Assembly (NCBI RefSeq): GCF_001758225.1
Contig: NZ_MAST01000054.1
Location: 114,691 to 178,690, forward strand
Origin: Humibacillus sp. DSM 29435
GTDB taxonomy: Bacteria; Actinomycetota; Actinomycetes; Actinomycetales; Dermatophilaceae
Direction: 5' to 3'
Length of the DNA: 64,000 nucleotides
Shown here one piece after another: positions 15,719 through 23,222 of this stretch. Below the pieces are notes generated by a model, which saw only the letters and a program-made list of their open reading frames with translations, did not search any database and was not told the origin of the DNA. The position numbers and the translations under genes were made by a program. Position 1 is the first letter of the stretch; every line of letters starts with the position of its first letter.

Positions 15719-16747
15719 TCAGCGCTGGGAGTGGCGAGGCGGGGTCGAGTCGCGCACCACGACGCTGCCCTTGACCCGACGACGCCTGGGGGAGCCGGCG
15801 GGTGCCTCGGCGACCAGGCTCATGGCCTGCTCGCCGAGCTCGGTGAGCGGCAGACGCACCGTCGTCAGTGACGGGCTGATGTCGCGCAGGGTGGCGATGT
15901 CGTCGAAGCCGGCCAGGGCAAGGTCGTCGGGCAGGCGGATACCGCGGTCTCGGCAGGCCGCAATCGCCCCCATCGCCATCACGTCGTTCACGGCGAAGAC
16001 GCAGTCGAGTTCACCTGCGCTGTCGAGCAGTTCGGTCATGGCCCGGTAGCCGCCGTCACGGGTGAAGTCGCCGTGCACCGCCGTGGGTGCGGGGTGCCCC
16101 GCGGCGACGACACCCTGGGTGAAGCCACGATGCCGGTCTTGCGCGGTGATCAGGTCGGCCGGCCCGGCCAGCACGCCGAACCGGGAGTAGCCGAGGGCGG
16201 TGAGCTCGCGGGCGAGAGCAGTGGCACCGGCCCGGTTCTCGATGACGAGCGTGTCGACCGGCAGGCGGGCCTGGCTGATGGCCACGACCCGGCCACCGGC
16301 CTGTTCGAACGCCGCGATCTCGGCGTCGAGGGCACGGTCGCGTTCGGTGCGTCGGCTGCCGACGATGATGGCGGCCCGGCCCCGCTGCGCTCGCAGTGCC
16401 CGGAGGTAGCGCACCTCCTGCTCAGGCCGGCCCAGGGTGGCGCTCAGCATCACGAGCAGTCCGGCGTCGTCGGCCGCGCGCGAGACCCCCGACGCGATCG
16501 CCGAGAAGTAGGGGTCGGCGATGTCGTGCACGATGAGCCCGACGACGGTGGTCGCCCCCTTGGCCATGGCCTGGGCCTGCGCGTTCGCGGAGTAGTCGAG
16601 CAGCTTTGCCGCCGCGGCCACGCGCTCGGCGAGGTCGGGCCGCACCGTGCGCTCACTACCGTTGAGCGCTCGCGAGGCTGTGGCGACGGAGACGCCAGCC
16701 TCACGGGCCACGTCGCTCAACGTCACTGCTGCACCGGCCTGCGCCAC
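15719..16747 (-). CDS. LacI family transcriptional regulator
   Basis: 342 residues. The DNA-binding headpiece is TLSDVAREAGVSVATASRAL with the hinge LLDYSANAQAQAMAKGATTV. The periplasmic-binding-protein-like core follows (VVGLIVHDIADPYFSAIASG, AIIVGSRRTERDRALDAEI, YSRFGVLAGPADLITAQDRH, VFAVNDVMAMGAIAACRD, LALAGFDDIATLRDISPSLT). The GTG start has a GAGGAGA site. It is divergent from the sulfatase at 16928, and GCGC-centred palindromes lie on both sides of the intergenic region (16766-16780 and 16864-16879). Similar sites upstream of genes at 21.5 and 60.4 kb suggest it is a local regulon master responding to a sugar or sugar acid. Confidence 0.93.
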   Translation of the reverse strand: MAQAGAAVTLSDVAREAGVSVATASRALNGSERTVRPDLAERVAAAAKLLDYSANAQAQAMAKGATTVVGLIVHDIADPYFSAIASGVSRAADDAGLLVMLSATLGRPEQEVRYLRALRAQRGRAAIIVGSRRTERDRALDAEIAAFEQAGGRVVAISQARLPVDTLVIENRAGATALARELTALGYSRFGVLAGPADLITAQDRHRGFTQGVVAAGHPAPTAVHGDFTRDGGYRAMTELLDSAGELDCVFAVNDVMAMGAIAACRDRGIRLPDDLALAGFDDIATLRDISPSLTTVRLPLTELGEQAMSLVAEAPAGSPRRRRVKGSVVVRDSTPPRHSQR

Positions 16748-16765
16748 GGTGTCTCCTCACTGTTC

Positions 16766-16780
16766 GGGAATGCGCCTTCC
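16766..16780. promoter_or_regulatory. Candidate LacI-family operator at its own promoter
   Basis: GGGAATGCGCCTTCC is centred on GCGC and lies 19 bp upstream of the LacI start. It matches the 60319-60333 site at 13 of 15 positions. Autoregulation is inferred. Confidence 0.5.
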
Positions 16781-16863
16781 GGGAAGTCTAGGGGGTGCAG
16801 CTCGTATGGGCCTGTTCGCTCGCAGGGCCCTTCACCACGGCAACCGGGTCCGCTACCCTAACT

Positions 16864-16879
16864 GGGTAAGCGCTTTCCC
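16864..16879. promoter_or_regulatory. Candidate LacI-family operator of the first sulfatase
   Basis: GGGTAAGCGCTTTCCC, a near-perfect palindrome on AAGCGCTT, lies 48 bp before the sulfatase start at 16928. The core GGTAAGCGCTT is shared exactly with sites at 21577 and 60381. Confidence 0.7.
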
Positions 16880-16927
16880 TCAGTGTCGTCCGTCGGAAGT
16901 ACGGTCGCCGTCAGCAAGGAGCTTCCC

Positions 16928-18388
16928 GTGGCCAGCGACGACCCCACCCGCCCCAACATCCTCTTCGTGCTCACCGACGACCAGGGCCCCTGGGCCATGG
17001 GGTGCGCGGGAAACGACGAGATCCAGACCCCGGTGCTCGACCGTCTGGCCGCCGAGGGCACCCGGCTGGAGAACTTCTTTTGCGTCTCACCCGTGTGCTC
17101 ACCCGCCCGGGCCAGTCTGCTGACCGGGCAGGTCCCCTCGGCGCACGGGGTGCACGACTATCTGACGGGCACCCACGTCGGCGCCGCCGCGACCGACTAC
17201 CTCGCGGGTCAGACGCTCGTCACCGACGTGCTCGCCGACCACGGCTACCGGCTGGGCCTCTCAGGCAAGTGGCACCTCGGCGCCAACGACCGCCCCCGCA
17301 AGGGGTTCGTGCACTGGTACGCCCACGAGGCGGGGGGCAGCGCCTACCACGACGCGCCGATGTACCGCGACGGCATCCGGGAGTCGACGCCCGGCTACCT
17401 GACCGACGCTCTTGCCGAAGACGCGGCCGGCTTTGTGCGCGAGGCGGCGCAGCCCGACCAGCCCGAGCCGTTCTTTCTCAGCCTGAACTTCACCGCGCCG
17501 CACAGCCCGTGGGCCGGTCAGCACCCGCCGGAGGTCGAGGCCCTCTACGACGACTGCGCGTTCGCGTCGTGTCCCCAGGGCGAGCGGCATCCGTGGGCCA
17601 CGATGGCGAACGGCTCACCCCTCGGCGGCGAGCCCGACACGCGAGCCGCACTGGTCGGCTACTTCGCGGCAGTGACGGCCATGGACTCAGCCCTCGGTCG
17701 GGTCGTGGCCGAGCTCGAACGGCTGGGCCTGCGCGAGAGCACGGTCATCGTCTTCAGCAGCGACAACGGCTTCAACGCCGGGCACCACGGCATCTGGGGC
17801 AAGGGCAACGGCACGTGGCCCCTCAACCTCTACGACAGCTCGGTCAAGGTGCCGGCCATCGTCAGCCAGCCGGGTCGGGTGGCGGCCGGGGTCGTGCGCA
17901 CCGAGCTGCTCTCGGCCTACGACCTGGCGGCCACGCTGCTCGAGCTGGCGGGCCTCGACCCGTCGCCGATGCAGACCGGGCCCGGCCGCTCGTTCGCGCC
18001 GTTGCTGCTCACCCCGACGGATGCCGATGCCGACGCGGCAGCGCCCGCGCTAGAAGATGACGAGCGGGTGGTCGTGTTCGACGAGTACGGGCCTGCCCGC
18101 ATGATCCGCAGCCGCGACTGGAAGCTCGTGCACCGTTGGCCCGACGGCCCGCACGAGCTCTACCACCTGGCGGCCGATCCGGGGGAGCGGGTCAACCTCG
18201 TCGATGACCCAGCCGCGCAAGAGGTGCGTCTAAGGCTCGCCGACGACCTGACGAGCTGGTTCGCGCGGCACGTCGTTCCCGAGCGAGACGGCCAGCAGCT
18301 GCCGGTCATCGGTACCGGCCAGGCCGCTCGAGCCGGGGAGCCCGACGCCTTCCAGGGCCCGCTATGGGATGCCGTCTCAGGCGGTTAG
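16928..18388 (+). CDS. Type I (Cys-type) sulfatase
   Basis: 486 residues from GTG 16928, preceded by AAGGAG six bases upstream. The metal site begins PNILFVLTDDQGPWAMGCAG; the formylglycine motif is Cys57 in CSPAR followed by ASLLTGQ. Further hallmarks are GLSGKWHLG, FFLSLNFTAPHSPW, IVFSSDNGFNAGHHGIWGKG and the C-terminal ELYHLAADPGERVNLV. No signal peptide is seen, so it is probably cytoplasmic and acts on an imported sulfated sugar. Activation needs the formylglycine-generating enzyme at 35213-36199. An upstream operator makes it the leading member of the LacI regulon. Earlier in-frame starts would lie within or next to the operator. Confidence 0.92.
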   Translation: MASDDPTRPNILFVLTDDQGPWAMGCAGNDEIQTPVLDRLAAEGTRLENFFCVSPVCSPARASLLTGQVPSAHGVHDYLTGTHVGAAATDYLAGQTLVTDVLADHGYRLGLSGKWHLGANDRPRKGFVHWYAHEAGGSAYHDAPMYRDGIRESTPGYLTDALAEDAAGFVREAAQPDQPEPFFLSLNFTAPHSPWAGQHPPEVEALYDDCAFASCPQGERHPWATMANGSPLGGEPDTRAALVGYFAAVTAMDSALGRVVAELERLGLRESTVIVFSSDNGFNAGHHGIWGKGNGTWPLNLYDSSVKVPAIVSQPGRVAAGVVRTELLSAYDLAATLLELAGLDPSPMQTGPGRSFAPLLLTPTDADADAAAPALEDDERVVVFDEYGPARMIRSRDWKLVHRWPDGPHELYHLAADPGERVNLVDDPAAQEVRLRLADDLTSWFARHVVPERDGQQLPVIGTGQAARAGEPDAFQGPLWDAVSGG

Positions 18389-18432
18389 GCGTCGCGATGA
18401 GGTGCGTTCCTGGTGAGGTCGGAGGCAGTGAC

Positions 18433-19188
18433 CTATCGGAAGCGAGGGTCGCTCACGCCGTAGCTGCGCAGGGTTGGGCGTAGGGCCAGGCTGTAGACGA
18501 GCCGCACCAGCCGGTTCAGCCCGAGCCCGTGGCGTTCCTCGTGAGCAACTCGCCCGAGACGGTGCATGATCCACGGCTCGAGCGGGCTGCGCACGTGGTG
18601 GTCGACCAGATCGATCCGGCACACGTGCTTGATGTTCTTGTACCCGTAGAGGTGCGGCACGACGAGGCGGTACGGCGCCCCGTGGGCGCGGCCGAGTGGC
18701 TCGCCATCACGGGTGTGCGCGAGCATGACGTCGTCACGCAGCAGCAGGGCCAGCGGGATGCTGGCCATCGCGCCGTCGAGCCCGGTGAAGACGACGCCGG
18801 CGGTGGTCGTGTCGGCGTGGGGCGCCAGAAGCTGAGACCAGAGGTCGGTAAAACTCCACCCGCTCCACCGGGTGTTCTGAACGCTCCACGTCATCACGCA
18901 GTGCAGGTCGAGCGCCTTCGTGGTCGCTGGGAGGGCGTCAAGGTCTTGTCGAGTCAGCGCCGTCGCCCGATCGGCCTGACCTGTGACCATGATCACCGGC
19001 TCCACCGTCAGGTCGAACGGCGTGTGCAGGTACTGCGGCAGGCCGAAGCGCGGGGCCGGGCCGATCAGCACTCGTTGGCCCGGGGCGTCACTGCCCAGGC
19101 CGCCAGACTGCTGTGGCTGCGGCCGGCCGCGGAGTCTAGAGCCGGAGACACGAGATCGGCGCGTTGCCTCGGGCTGCGTCGTCAGCAT
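18433..19188 (-). CDS. Molybdopterin-dependent oxidoreductase (sulfite oxidase fold)
   Basis: 251 residues from ATG 19188 (ATG 19206 also in frame). The oxidoreductase molybdopterin domain includes LDLHCVMTWSVQNTRWSGWS, whose Cys is the expected Mo ligand, then LLLRDDVMLAHTRDGEPLGR and HGAPYRLVVPHLYGYKNIKH. This is the YedY/SorA-like core without the C-terminal dimerisation domain, extended by an odd C-terminus rich in Arg and Leu. An N-terminal Arg-rich segment of about 30 residues has no clear Tat motif. It is divergent from a TetR gene; a palindrome between them (19209-19224) probably controls both. The substrate is unknown; sulfate/sulfite chemistry near sulfatases is tempting but unproven. 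Confidence 0.82.
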   Translation of the reverse strand: MLTTQPEATRRSRVSGSRLRGRPQPQQSGGLGSDAPGQRVLIGPAPRFGLPQYLHTPFDLTVEPVIMVTGQADRATALTRQDLDALPATTKALDLHCVMTWSVQNTRWSGWSFTDLWSQLLAPHADTTTAGVVFTGLDGAMASIPLALLLRDDVMLAHTRDGEPLGRAHGAPYRLVVPHLYGYKNIKHVCRIDLVDHHVRSPLEPWIMHRLGRVAHEERHGLGLNRLVRLVYSLALRPTLRSYGVSDPRFR

Positions 19189-19208
19189 GACCGAACCGTA
19201 GCGCATAA

Positions 19209-19224
19209 TAGAACCAATATTCTA
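19209..19224. promoter_or_regulatory. Inverted repeat at divergent Mo-enzyme/TetR promoters
   Basis: TAGAA-CCAATA-TTCTA is a perfect 5-bp-arm inverted repeat. A TAGAAT box occurs on each strand (minus near 19219-19225, plus 19237-19242), giving plausible -10 elements for both genes. The plus-strand box lies 6 bp before the GTG at 19249, suggesting leaderless mRNA. Confidence 0.55.
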
Positions 19225-19248
19225 GATCGGGATCACTAGAATGAGAGG

Positions 19249-19848
19249 GTGCCTCGCCCCGCCCGCTTCACCCATGACGACATCCTCGACGCCGCCCTCG
19301 CGGGGGTCGTCAGGCACGGGCCACGGGTCAACGTCGCCGACATCGCTGACGAGCTACAGGGGCCGGTCGGGTCGATCTACCACCGCTTCCCCTCCCGCGA
19401 CGCCCTGATGGTGCGCCTCTGGCTGCGCAGTGTGGAGCGCTTTCAGGCGGGCCTCGCCCCGCTGGCCGCCCTTCCCGACGCGCACGAGGCGCTGCTCGCC
19501 ATGGCGCGACACATCCCGCAGTTCTGCCGTACCCATCCCGACGAGGCAACTTGTCTCACGTTGTTCCGCCAAGACCGGCTGCTGGGCGAAGGCCCCGACG
19601 AGCTTCGCGACGTCGTCGCCACGATGAACGACACGGTGACCGCACTCCTGGCCGGCGTGACGAGGCGGCGATACGGCCGAGTCACCAAACGCCACCACCA
19701 CTGCGTTCGGATGGCGACGGTCGTGGCTCCCTACGGACTCGTCAGGCCCTACCTCGGCGGGCCGATCCCGCTTCTCGTCGATGACGCCACGGCTGCGGCC
19801 GCCGACGCCATCCTGAACCTCGGCGACCATCCACCTCGGTCAGGGTAG
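19249..19848 (+). CDS. TetR family transcriptional regulator
   Basis: 199 residues from GTG. The N-terminal helix-turn-helix reads DILDAALAGVVRHGPRVNVA then DIADELQGPVGSIYHRFPSR (about 10-50), the TetR signature ending in YHRFPSRD. The ligand domain includes FCRTHPDEATCLTLFRQDRL, a pattern seen in TetR proteins next to oxidoreductases. Divergent arrangement with the molybdopterin enzyme and the shared palindrome indicate local control of that gene. The ligand is unknown. Confidence 0.9.
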   Translation: MPRPARFTHDDILDAALAGVVRHGPRVNVADIADELQGPVGSIYHRFPSRDALMVRLWLRSVERFQAGLAPLAALPDAHEALLAMARHIPQFCRTHPDEATCLTLFRQDRLLGEGPDELRDVVATMNDTVTALLAGVTRRRYGRVTKRHHHCVRMATVVAPYGLVRPYLGGPIPLLVDDATAAAADAILNLGDHPPRSG

Positions 19849-20084
19849 CCGGGCCGCCCCCAACACCGGCGGGCTCTACGACACTGACCCGCCAGGTGAA
19901 TCAGTGACGTAGCCAACGCACCCTCAGGGGCCACGTCAACCGCCGGCACGCGCTGCCCGCTCGCGTCTCACCCCGAAGGGCTTCTGCCTTCTCCAGTCGG
20001 CCTCGCGGATGCCGGCCCGCACTGGCCGAGGCGCAGTGGTGGGTCAGCCGTCGGCCGGGGCGCAGACACTGGTTGGATCGGGGG

Positions 20085-20654
20085 ATGACTGAGCTTGCCC
20101 TGCCGGCATCCGACCTGTTCGAGACGTGGGCCGACTGCGTTCGCGAGTTCGGAGACGGGCGTCGCGACGGGTCAGGCGACTGGCAGATCCAGCACTTCGG
20201 CCCAGACCGCGCCACCTTCGAGGCCCTCCTCGAGCTGTACCGTACCGAGTCGAACCCTGCGGCGGTGTTGCCCGAGGGTCACGTGCACTGCGACTTCTAC
20301 TGGATCGTCGAAAGCGCAGACAGCGCATCCAGTGCAGACAGCGCAGGCGGCGAAGAGGGTCGAAACGGCCCCGACATGGTGGGCTTCATGGCGGTGCGGC
20401 ACTCGATCGAGACTGAGTTTCTGCGCACGCTGGCCGGTCACATCGGGTACTCGATCCGGCCCTCTCGCCGTCGGCGCGGTCACGCCGCCCGTGCTCTCGG
20501 CCTGGCGCTCGACCGAGCCCGCGAGATCGGCCTCGACCGCGTGCTCATCACCTGTGACCACGACAACGTGGGCTCGGCCCGCGTCATCGAGGGTCAGGGT
20601 GGCGTGCTCGACGGCGTGGCACACGACAACCGCCGCTACTGGGTCACGCTCTGA
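20085..20654 (+). CDS. GNAT family N-acetyltransferase
   Basis: 189 residues from ATG 20085. The acetyl-CoA binding segment is IGYSIRPSRRRRGHAARALG (about 122-141), an excellent R-x-x-G-x-A match, followed by LDRVLITCDHDNVGSARVIE, typical of the YedL/YjaB-like group. A Ser/Ala/Asp-rich insert (SADSASSADSAGGEEG) encoded by short direct repeats lies at about residues 78-93. The final VLDGVAHDNRRYWVTL is the usual GNAT end. It stands alone between a TetR gene and a convergent isomerase, ending in a hairpin at 20663. The substrate is unknown. Confidence 0.87.
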   Translation: MTELALPASDLFETWADCVREFGDGRRDGSGDWQIQHFGPDRATFEALLELYRTESNPAAVLPEGHVHCDFYWIVESADSASSADSAGGEEGRNGPDMVGFMAVRHSIETEFLRTLAGHIGYSIRPSRRRRGHAARALGLALDRAREIGLDRVLITCDHDNVGSARVIEGQGGVLDGVAHDNRRYWVTL

Positions 20655-20662
20655 CCTGCCCC

Positions 20663-20710
20663 GGTTCGAGGTAAACCGCCGCGCCTGAGCACGGGCGGAC
20701 ACCTCGAACC
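20663..20710. terminator. Bidirectional terminator-like nested hairpin
   Basis: Outer arms GGTTCGAGGT (20663-20672) and ACCTCGAACC (20701-20710) enclose a second stem CCGCC (20676-20680)/GGCGG (20694-20698). It lies between convergent GNAT and TIM-barrel genes. The outer arms are the same as at 11374-11419. Confidence 0.65.
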
Positions 20711-20732
20711 CGGGAGGCGTGGGGGGGTCTTG

Positions 20733-21539
20733 CTACGCCGGTGGGGCGAGGGCGTTGGTGACCCAGCGGCAGCCGGCCCCGCCCAGCACGCCCAGCGACG
20801 GCGCCTCGGGGTGCCAGGCCCGTTCGTACTCCCACGAGACCCATTCGGTCAGGGCTCGGTCGCGCACGAGCGCCAGGCACTCGTGCAGCGGCAGCACGCC
20901 CTCGCCGAGGGGGAGGGGCGCCAGGTCGTCGGCCGAGACGACGTCCTTGACCTGGAGATAGGCGAGCCGGCCCTCGAGCAACCGAGCGGTGTCTTCGGGG
21001 CTTTCGCCTCCGAGCCACGTGTGCAGCGCATCCCAGATGACCGCGACCGACTCGCACCCCTCGGCACCCAACAACCGCAGCACGTCGACGGCGGTGGGGT
21101 GGCTGTCGTGGGTCTCCAGAGCCACCTGCACACCGAGGCCCTCGCTTGATGCGACGATCGCGGCCAGCCGTCTGGCGGCGCGCTCCTCGACGGCAGTGGA
21201 GACCGGCACCCCTCTGGTGCCGCCGGGGAAGACGCGCACCCAGGGAGCAGCGAGGTCATGCGCCAGACGCACCTCGGCCCGCCCGGCCTCGACCACCGCG
21301 TCATCGTCGAGGTTGACGTCGCACAGCTTCACGTAGGAGGCGATCGAGAGGGCCTGCACCCCGGCGTCGTCGAGTGCCCGACGCCAACGGCGGCGGGCAG
21401 CCTCCGGGGCCGCGGTGCTGACGGTCGCGTCTGGCCCAGAACGCAGCTCGAGCCCTGAGTACCCCTGACCACCAGACAGGGTGGCCGCTTCAGCGAGCGA
21501 GAGCTCTGGGCAGCCCAGGGTGGACAGGGCGAGCAGCAT
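20733..21539 (-). CDS. Sugar phosphate isomerase/epimerase (xylose isomerase-like TIM barrel)
   Basis: 268 residues from ATG 21539. Barrel strands and active-site residues are visible: LALSTLGCPELSL, QGYSGLELRSG, VQALSIASYVKLCD, WVRVFPGGTRG, VQVALETHDSHPTA with the catalytic Glu, SVAVIWDALHTWLGG with a metal-binding Asp and His, YLQVKDVV and WVSWEYERAWHPE. Enzymes of this fold interconvert keto and aldo sugars or inositol derivatives. A LacI-type operator sits 38 bp upstream (21577-21590), tying it to the sulfatase and the 60.4-kb operon, which encodes a second member of the fold. The exact substrate is unknown. Confidence 0.87.
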   Translation of the reverse strand: MLLALSTLGCPELSLAEAATLSGGQGYSGLELRSGPDATVSTAAPEAARRRWRRALDDAGVQALSIASYVKLCDVNLDDDAVVEAGRAEVRLAHDLAAPWVRVFPGGTRGVPVSTAVEERAARRLAAIVASSEGLGVQVALETHDSHPTAVDVLRLLGAEGCESVAVIWDALHTWLGGESPEDTARLLEGRLAYLQVKDVVSADDLAPLPLGEGVLPLHECLALVRDRALTEWVSWEYERAWHPEAPSLGVLGGAGCRWVTNALAPPA

Positions 21540-21576
21540 CGATGCACTTCCGTTCCGAGTCGTTGGTGACCCCCAT

Positions 21577-21590
21577 GGTAAGCGCTTGCC
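21577..21590. promoter_or_regulatory. Candidate LacI-family operator of the TIM-barrel isomerase
   Basis: GGTAAGCGCTTGCC shares the core GGTAAGCGCTT with sites at 16864 and 60381. It lies 38 bp before the minus-strand gene start at 21539. Confidence 0.65.
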
Positions 21591-21683
21591 GCACACGCGC
21601 CATCCTCACCACGATTCCTACCGCCCAGAACCGAACGGGTGCCAGAAATGGTGAGCGGGCCCGAACCCGACGACGAAGGCCGG

Positions 21684-22340
21684 TCAGCCCAGCAGCCGAG
21701 CCGCGCCGCGAATGACGAAGAAGAACCCGGCTGCGACGCAGGCCACGACCAGCACCATCCGCCCCCAGCGGATGATGAGGTGGCGCACGGCCGCCAGGGA
21801 CCGCTCGCCGACGTCGGGTGCGGCCATCGTGAGCGCCACGGGGGCCCAGGCCGGAACCGAGGCGATGCTGACCAGCACCCCGACGAGCAGGGCTCGACCG
21901 GCCAGACCGACGTTCGCGCTCGAGATCACCTTGGCGGCCGGCACCATCAGCGCGAGGGTCGTGACGTTCGTCGCCATCGAGAACACGCCGAACGGCAGGG
22001 CGGCTCGGGCGACCCTGGGATGGGTCCGTCTGGTGGTCGATGGCACGTGCCGGTGTCGCCCGAGGGCGACGATGAGGGCTGCGAGCCCGAGCAGTACCGC
22101 CCCGACGGCCAGGTCGAGCGACTCGCTGAGGCGCGGCTGGCTCGGGAGCTTGACGGCACGCCCGAGGACGACCATCGCCACGACGAGCACCAGCAGAGTG
22201 ACGACCGCGCCCACCGCGTAGAGCGACCCGGTTCGACGGCCGTCGCGACGGGCGAGGAGCAGAGTCTGCTCAGTCAGCATGACCGGGCTGATGGCACCGG
22301 CCACCGCCAGTGGCACGATGATGGCCAACTCTCCCAGCAC
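21684..22340 (-). CDS. GAP/Sap family membrane protein
   Basis: 218 residues from GTG 22340, taken as start because the next upstream in-frame codons (from 22406) encode an atypical Cys-rich segment and run into the divergent gene. Six hydrophobic helices; the first contains AIIVPLAVAGAISPVMLTEQ and is followed by the cytosolic LLLARRDGRR, both characteristic of the Sap/GAP family, related to the LysE group. Mycobacterial members help export glycolipids. A central loop (RHRHVPSTTRRTHPRVARAA) is basic. It is monocistronic; the substrate is unknown. Confidence 0.75.
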   Translation of the reverse strand: MLGELAIIVPLAVAGAISPVMLTEQTLLLARRDGRRTGSLYAVGAVVTLLVLVVAMVVLGRAVKLPSQPRLSESLDLAVGAVLLGLAALIVALGRHRHVPSTTRRTHPRVARAALPFGVFSMATNVTTLALMVPAAKVISSANVGLAGRALLVGVLVSIASVPAWAPVALTMAAPDVGERSLAAVRHLIIRWGRMVLVVACVAAGFFFVIRGAARLLG

Positions 22341-22404
22341 GGCAGCAACGTAGCAGTCTGCGTCAGACGCTACGGCGCCGCTGCGAACTGGGCAGGATGA
22401 GCAC

Positions 22405-23151
22405 ATGGAAACGCCACGATGGCTGGAGCGGTATCGCGACGGGGAACGCGAGCAGGTGTGGCACGAGCTGCGGCAGTACGGGCAGGGGGTGCGTGAACCA
22501 GGCGTCGATGCCGAGGCTCAGTCTGTCTGCGACGAGATGGCGCGCCGTGCGCGGCACAACATCGACGTGCTCGTCACGCGGCTGCGCGACCAGGGGTATC
22601 GCTTTCACACCAACGACGACGCGCAGGAACCGGTGGAGCCCCTGTTTCCCCCCGGAACCGAGGCGATCGCGCTGGTGGAGTGGCTGGAAACGACCGTGGG
22701 GGAGATTCCGATGGTCGTGTCGTCATGGTTGCGTCTGGTCGGTGACGTGTGGCTGGTCGGAACCCACCCGCTCTGGCCCCAGTCGGCCGCGGCCGACCCG
22801 CTGGTGGTCGAGCTGGAGGGTGCTCGCTACCCGGAAGCCTCGGTTCGCACCTACTACGAAGGGGAGCTCGACGCGTGGAAGGACTGGATCGCCGATGACC
22901 CCGACGCGGGCGGGTTCGTGCTTCCGGTGGCTCCCGACCGCCTCCACAAGGCCAACGTCAGCGGCGGTGGCCCGTACGGGTTCCGCCTCCCCGACGCCAC
23001 TGCTGAAGGGCTCTTCATCGGTGAGGTCGCCATGCCCTTCGTCGCCTACCTGAACTGGGTCTTTCGCCACGGCGGGTTCCCGGGGCCGGCGTCAGGCGAA
23101 CACCAGTGGCAGGTCCGCCAGAGCCTGGCCCAGGGCCTGCTGATGCTCTGA
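22405..23151 (+). CDS. Conserved hypothetical protein
   Basis: 248 residues, acidic, no signal peptide or membrane segment. The N-terminus ERYRDGEREQVWHELRQYGQ and RRARHNIDVLVTRLRDQGYR are helical; the middle SWLRLVGDVWLVGTHPLWPQ and DPLVVELEG, and the end MPFVAYLNWVFRHGGFPG, suggest an alpha/beta fold somewhat like SMI1/KNR4 (SUKH) proteins, where a WxxxG-type core and a final gly/pro loop recur. I do not recognise it firmly as a named family, though similar proteins appear common in actinobacteria. It starts 64 bp from the divergent GAP gene. Confidence 0.65.
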   Translation: METPRWLERYRDGEREQVWHELRQYGQGVREPGVDAEAQSVCDEMARRARHNIDVLVTRLRDQGYRFHTNDDAQEPVEPLFPPGTEAIALVEWLETTVGEIPMVVSSWLRLVGDVWLVGTHPLWPQSAAADPLVVELEGARYPEASVRTYYEGELDAWKDWIADDPDAGGFVLPVAPDRLHKANVSGGGPYGFRLPDATAEGLFIGEVAMPFVAYLNWVFRHGGFPGPASGEHQWQVRQSLAQGLLML

Positions 23152-23222
23152 ACCGGCCTCGCGGCGGCGACGCCGAGACCGGGGCACGACCGGGGCACGA
23201 CCGGTGCCCGGCCCGACTCGCC

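Noticed and set aside
21639..22400. 253-codon plus-strand frame
   Set aside because: Antisense to the GAP membrane protein; strongly acidic/His/Gly-rich shadow without motifs.
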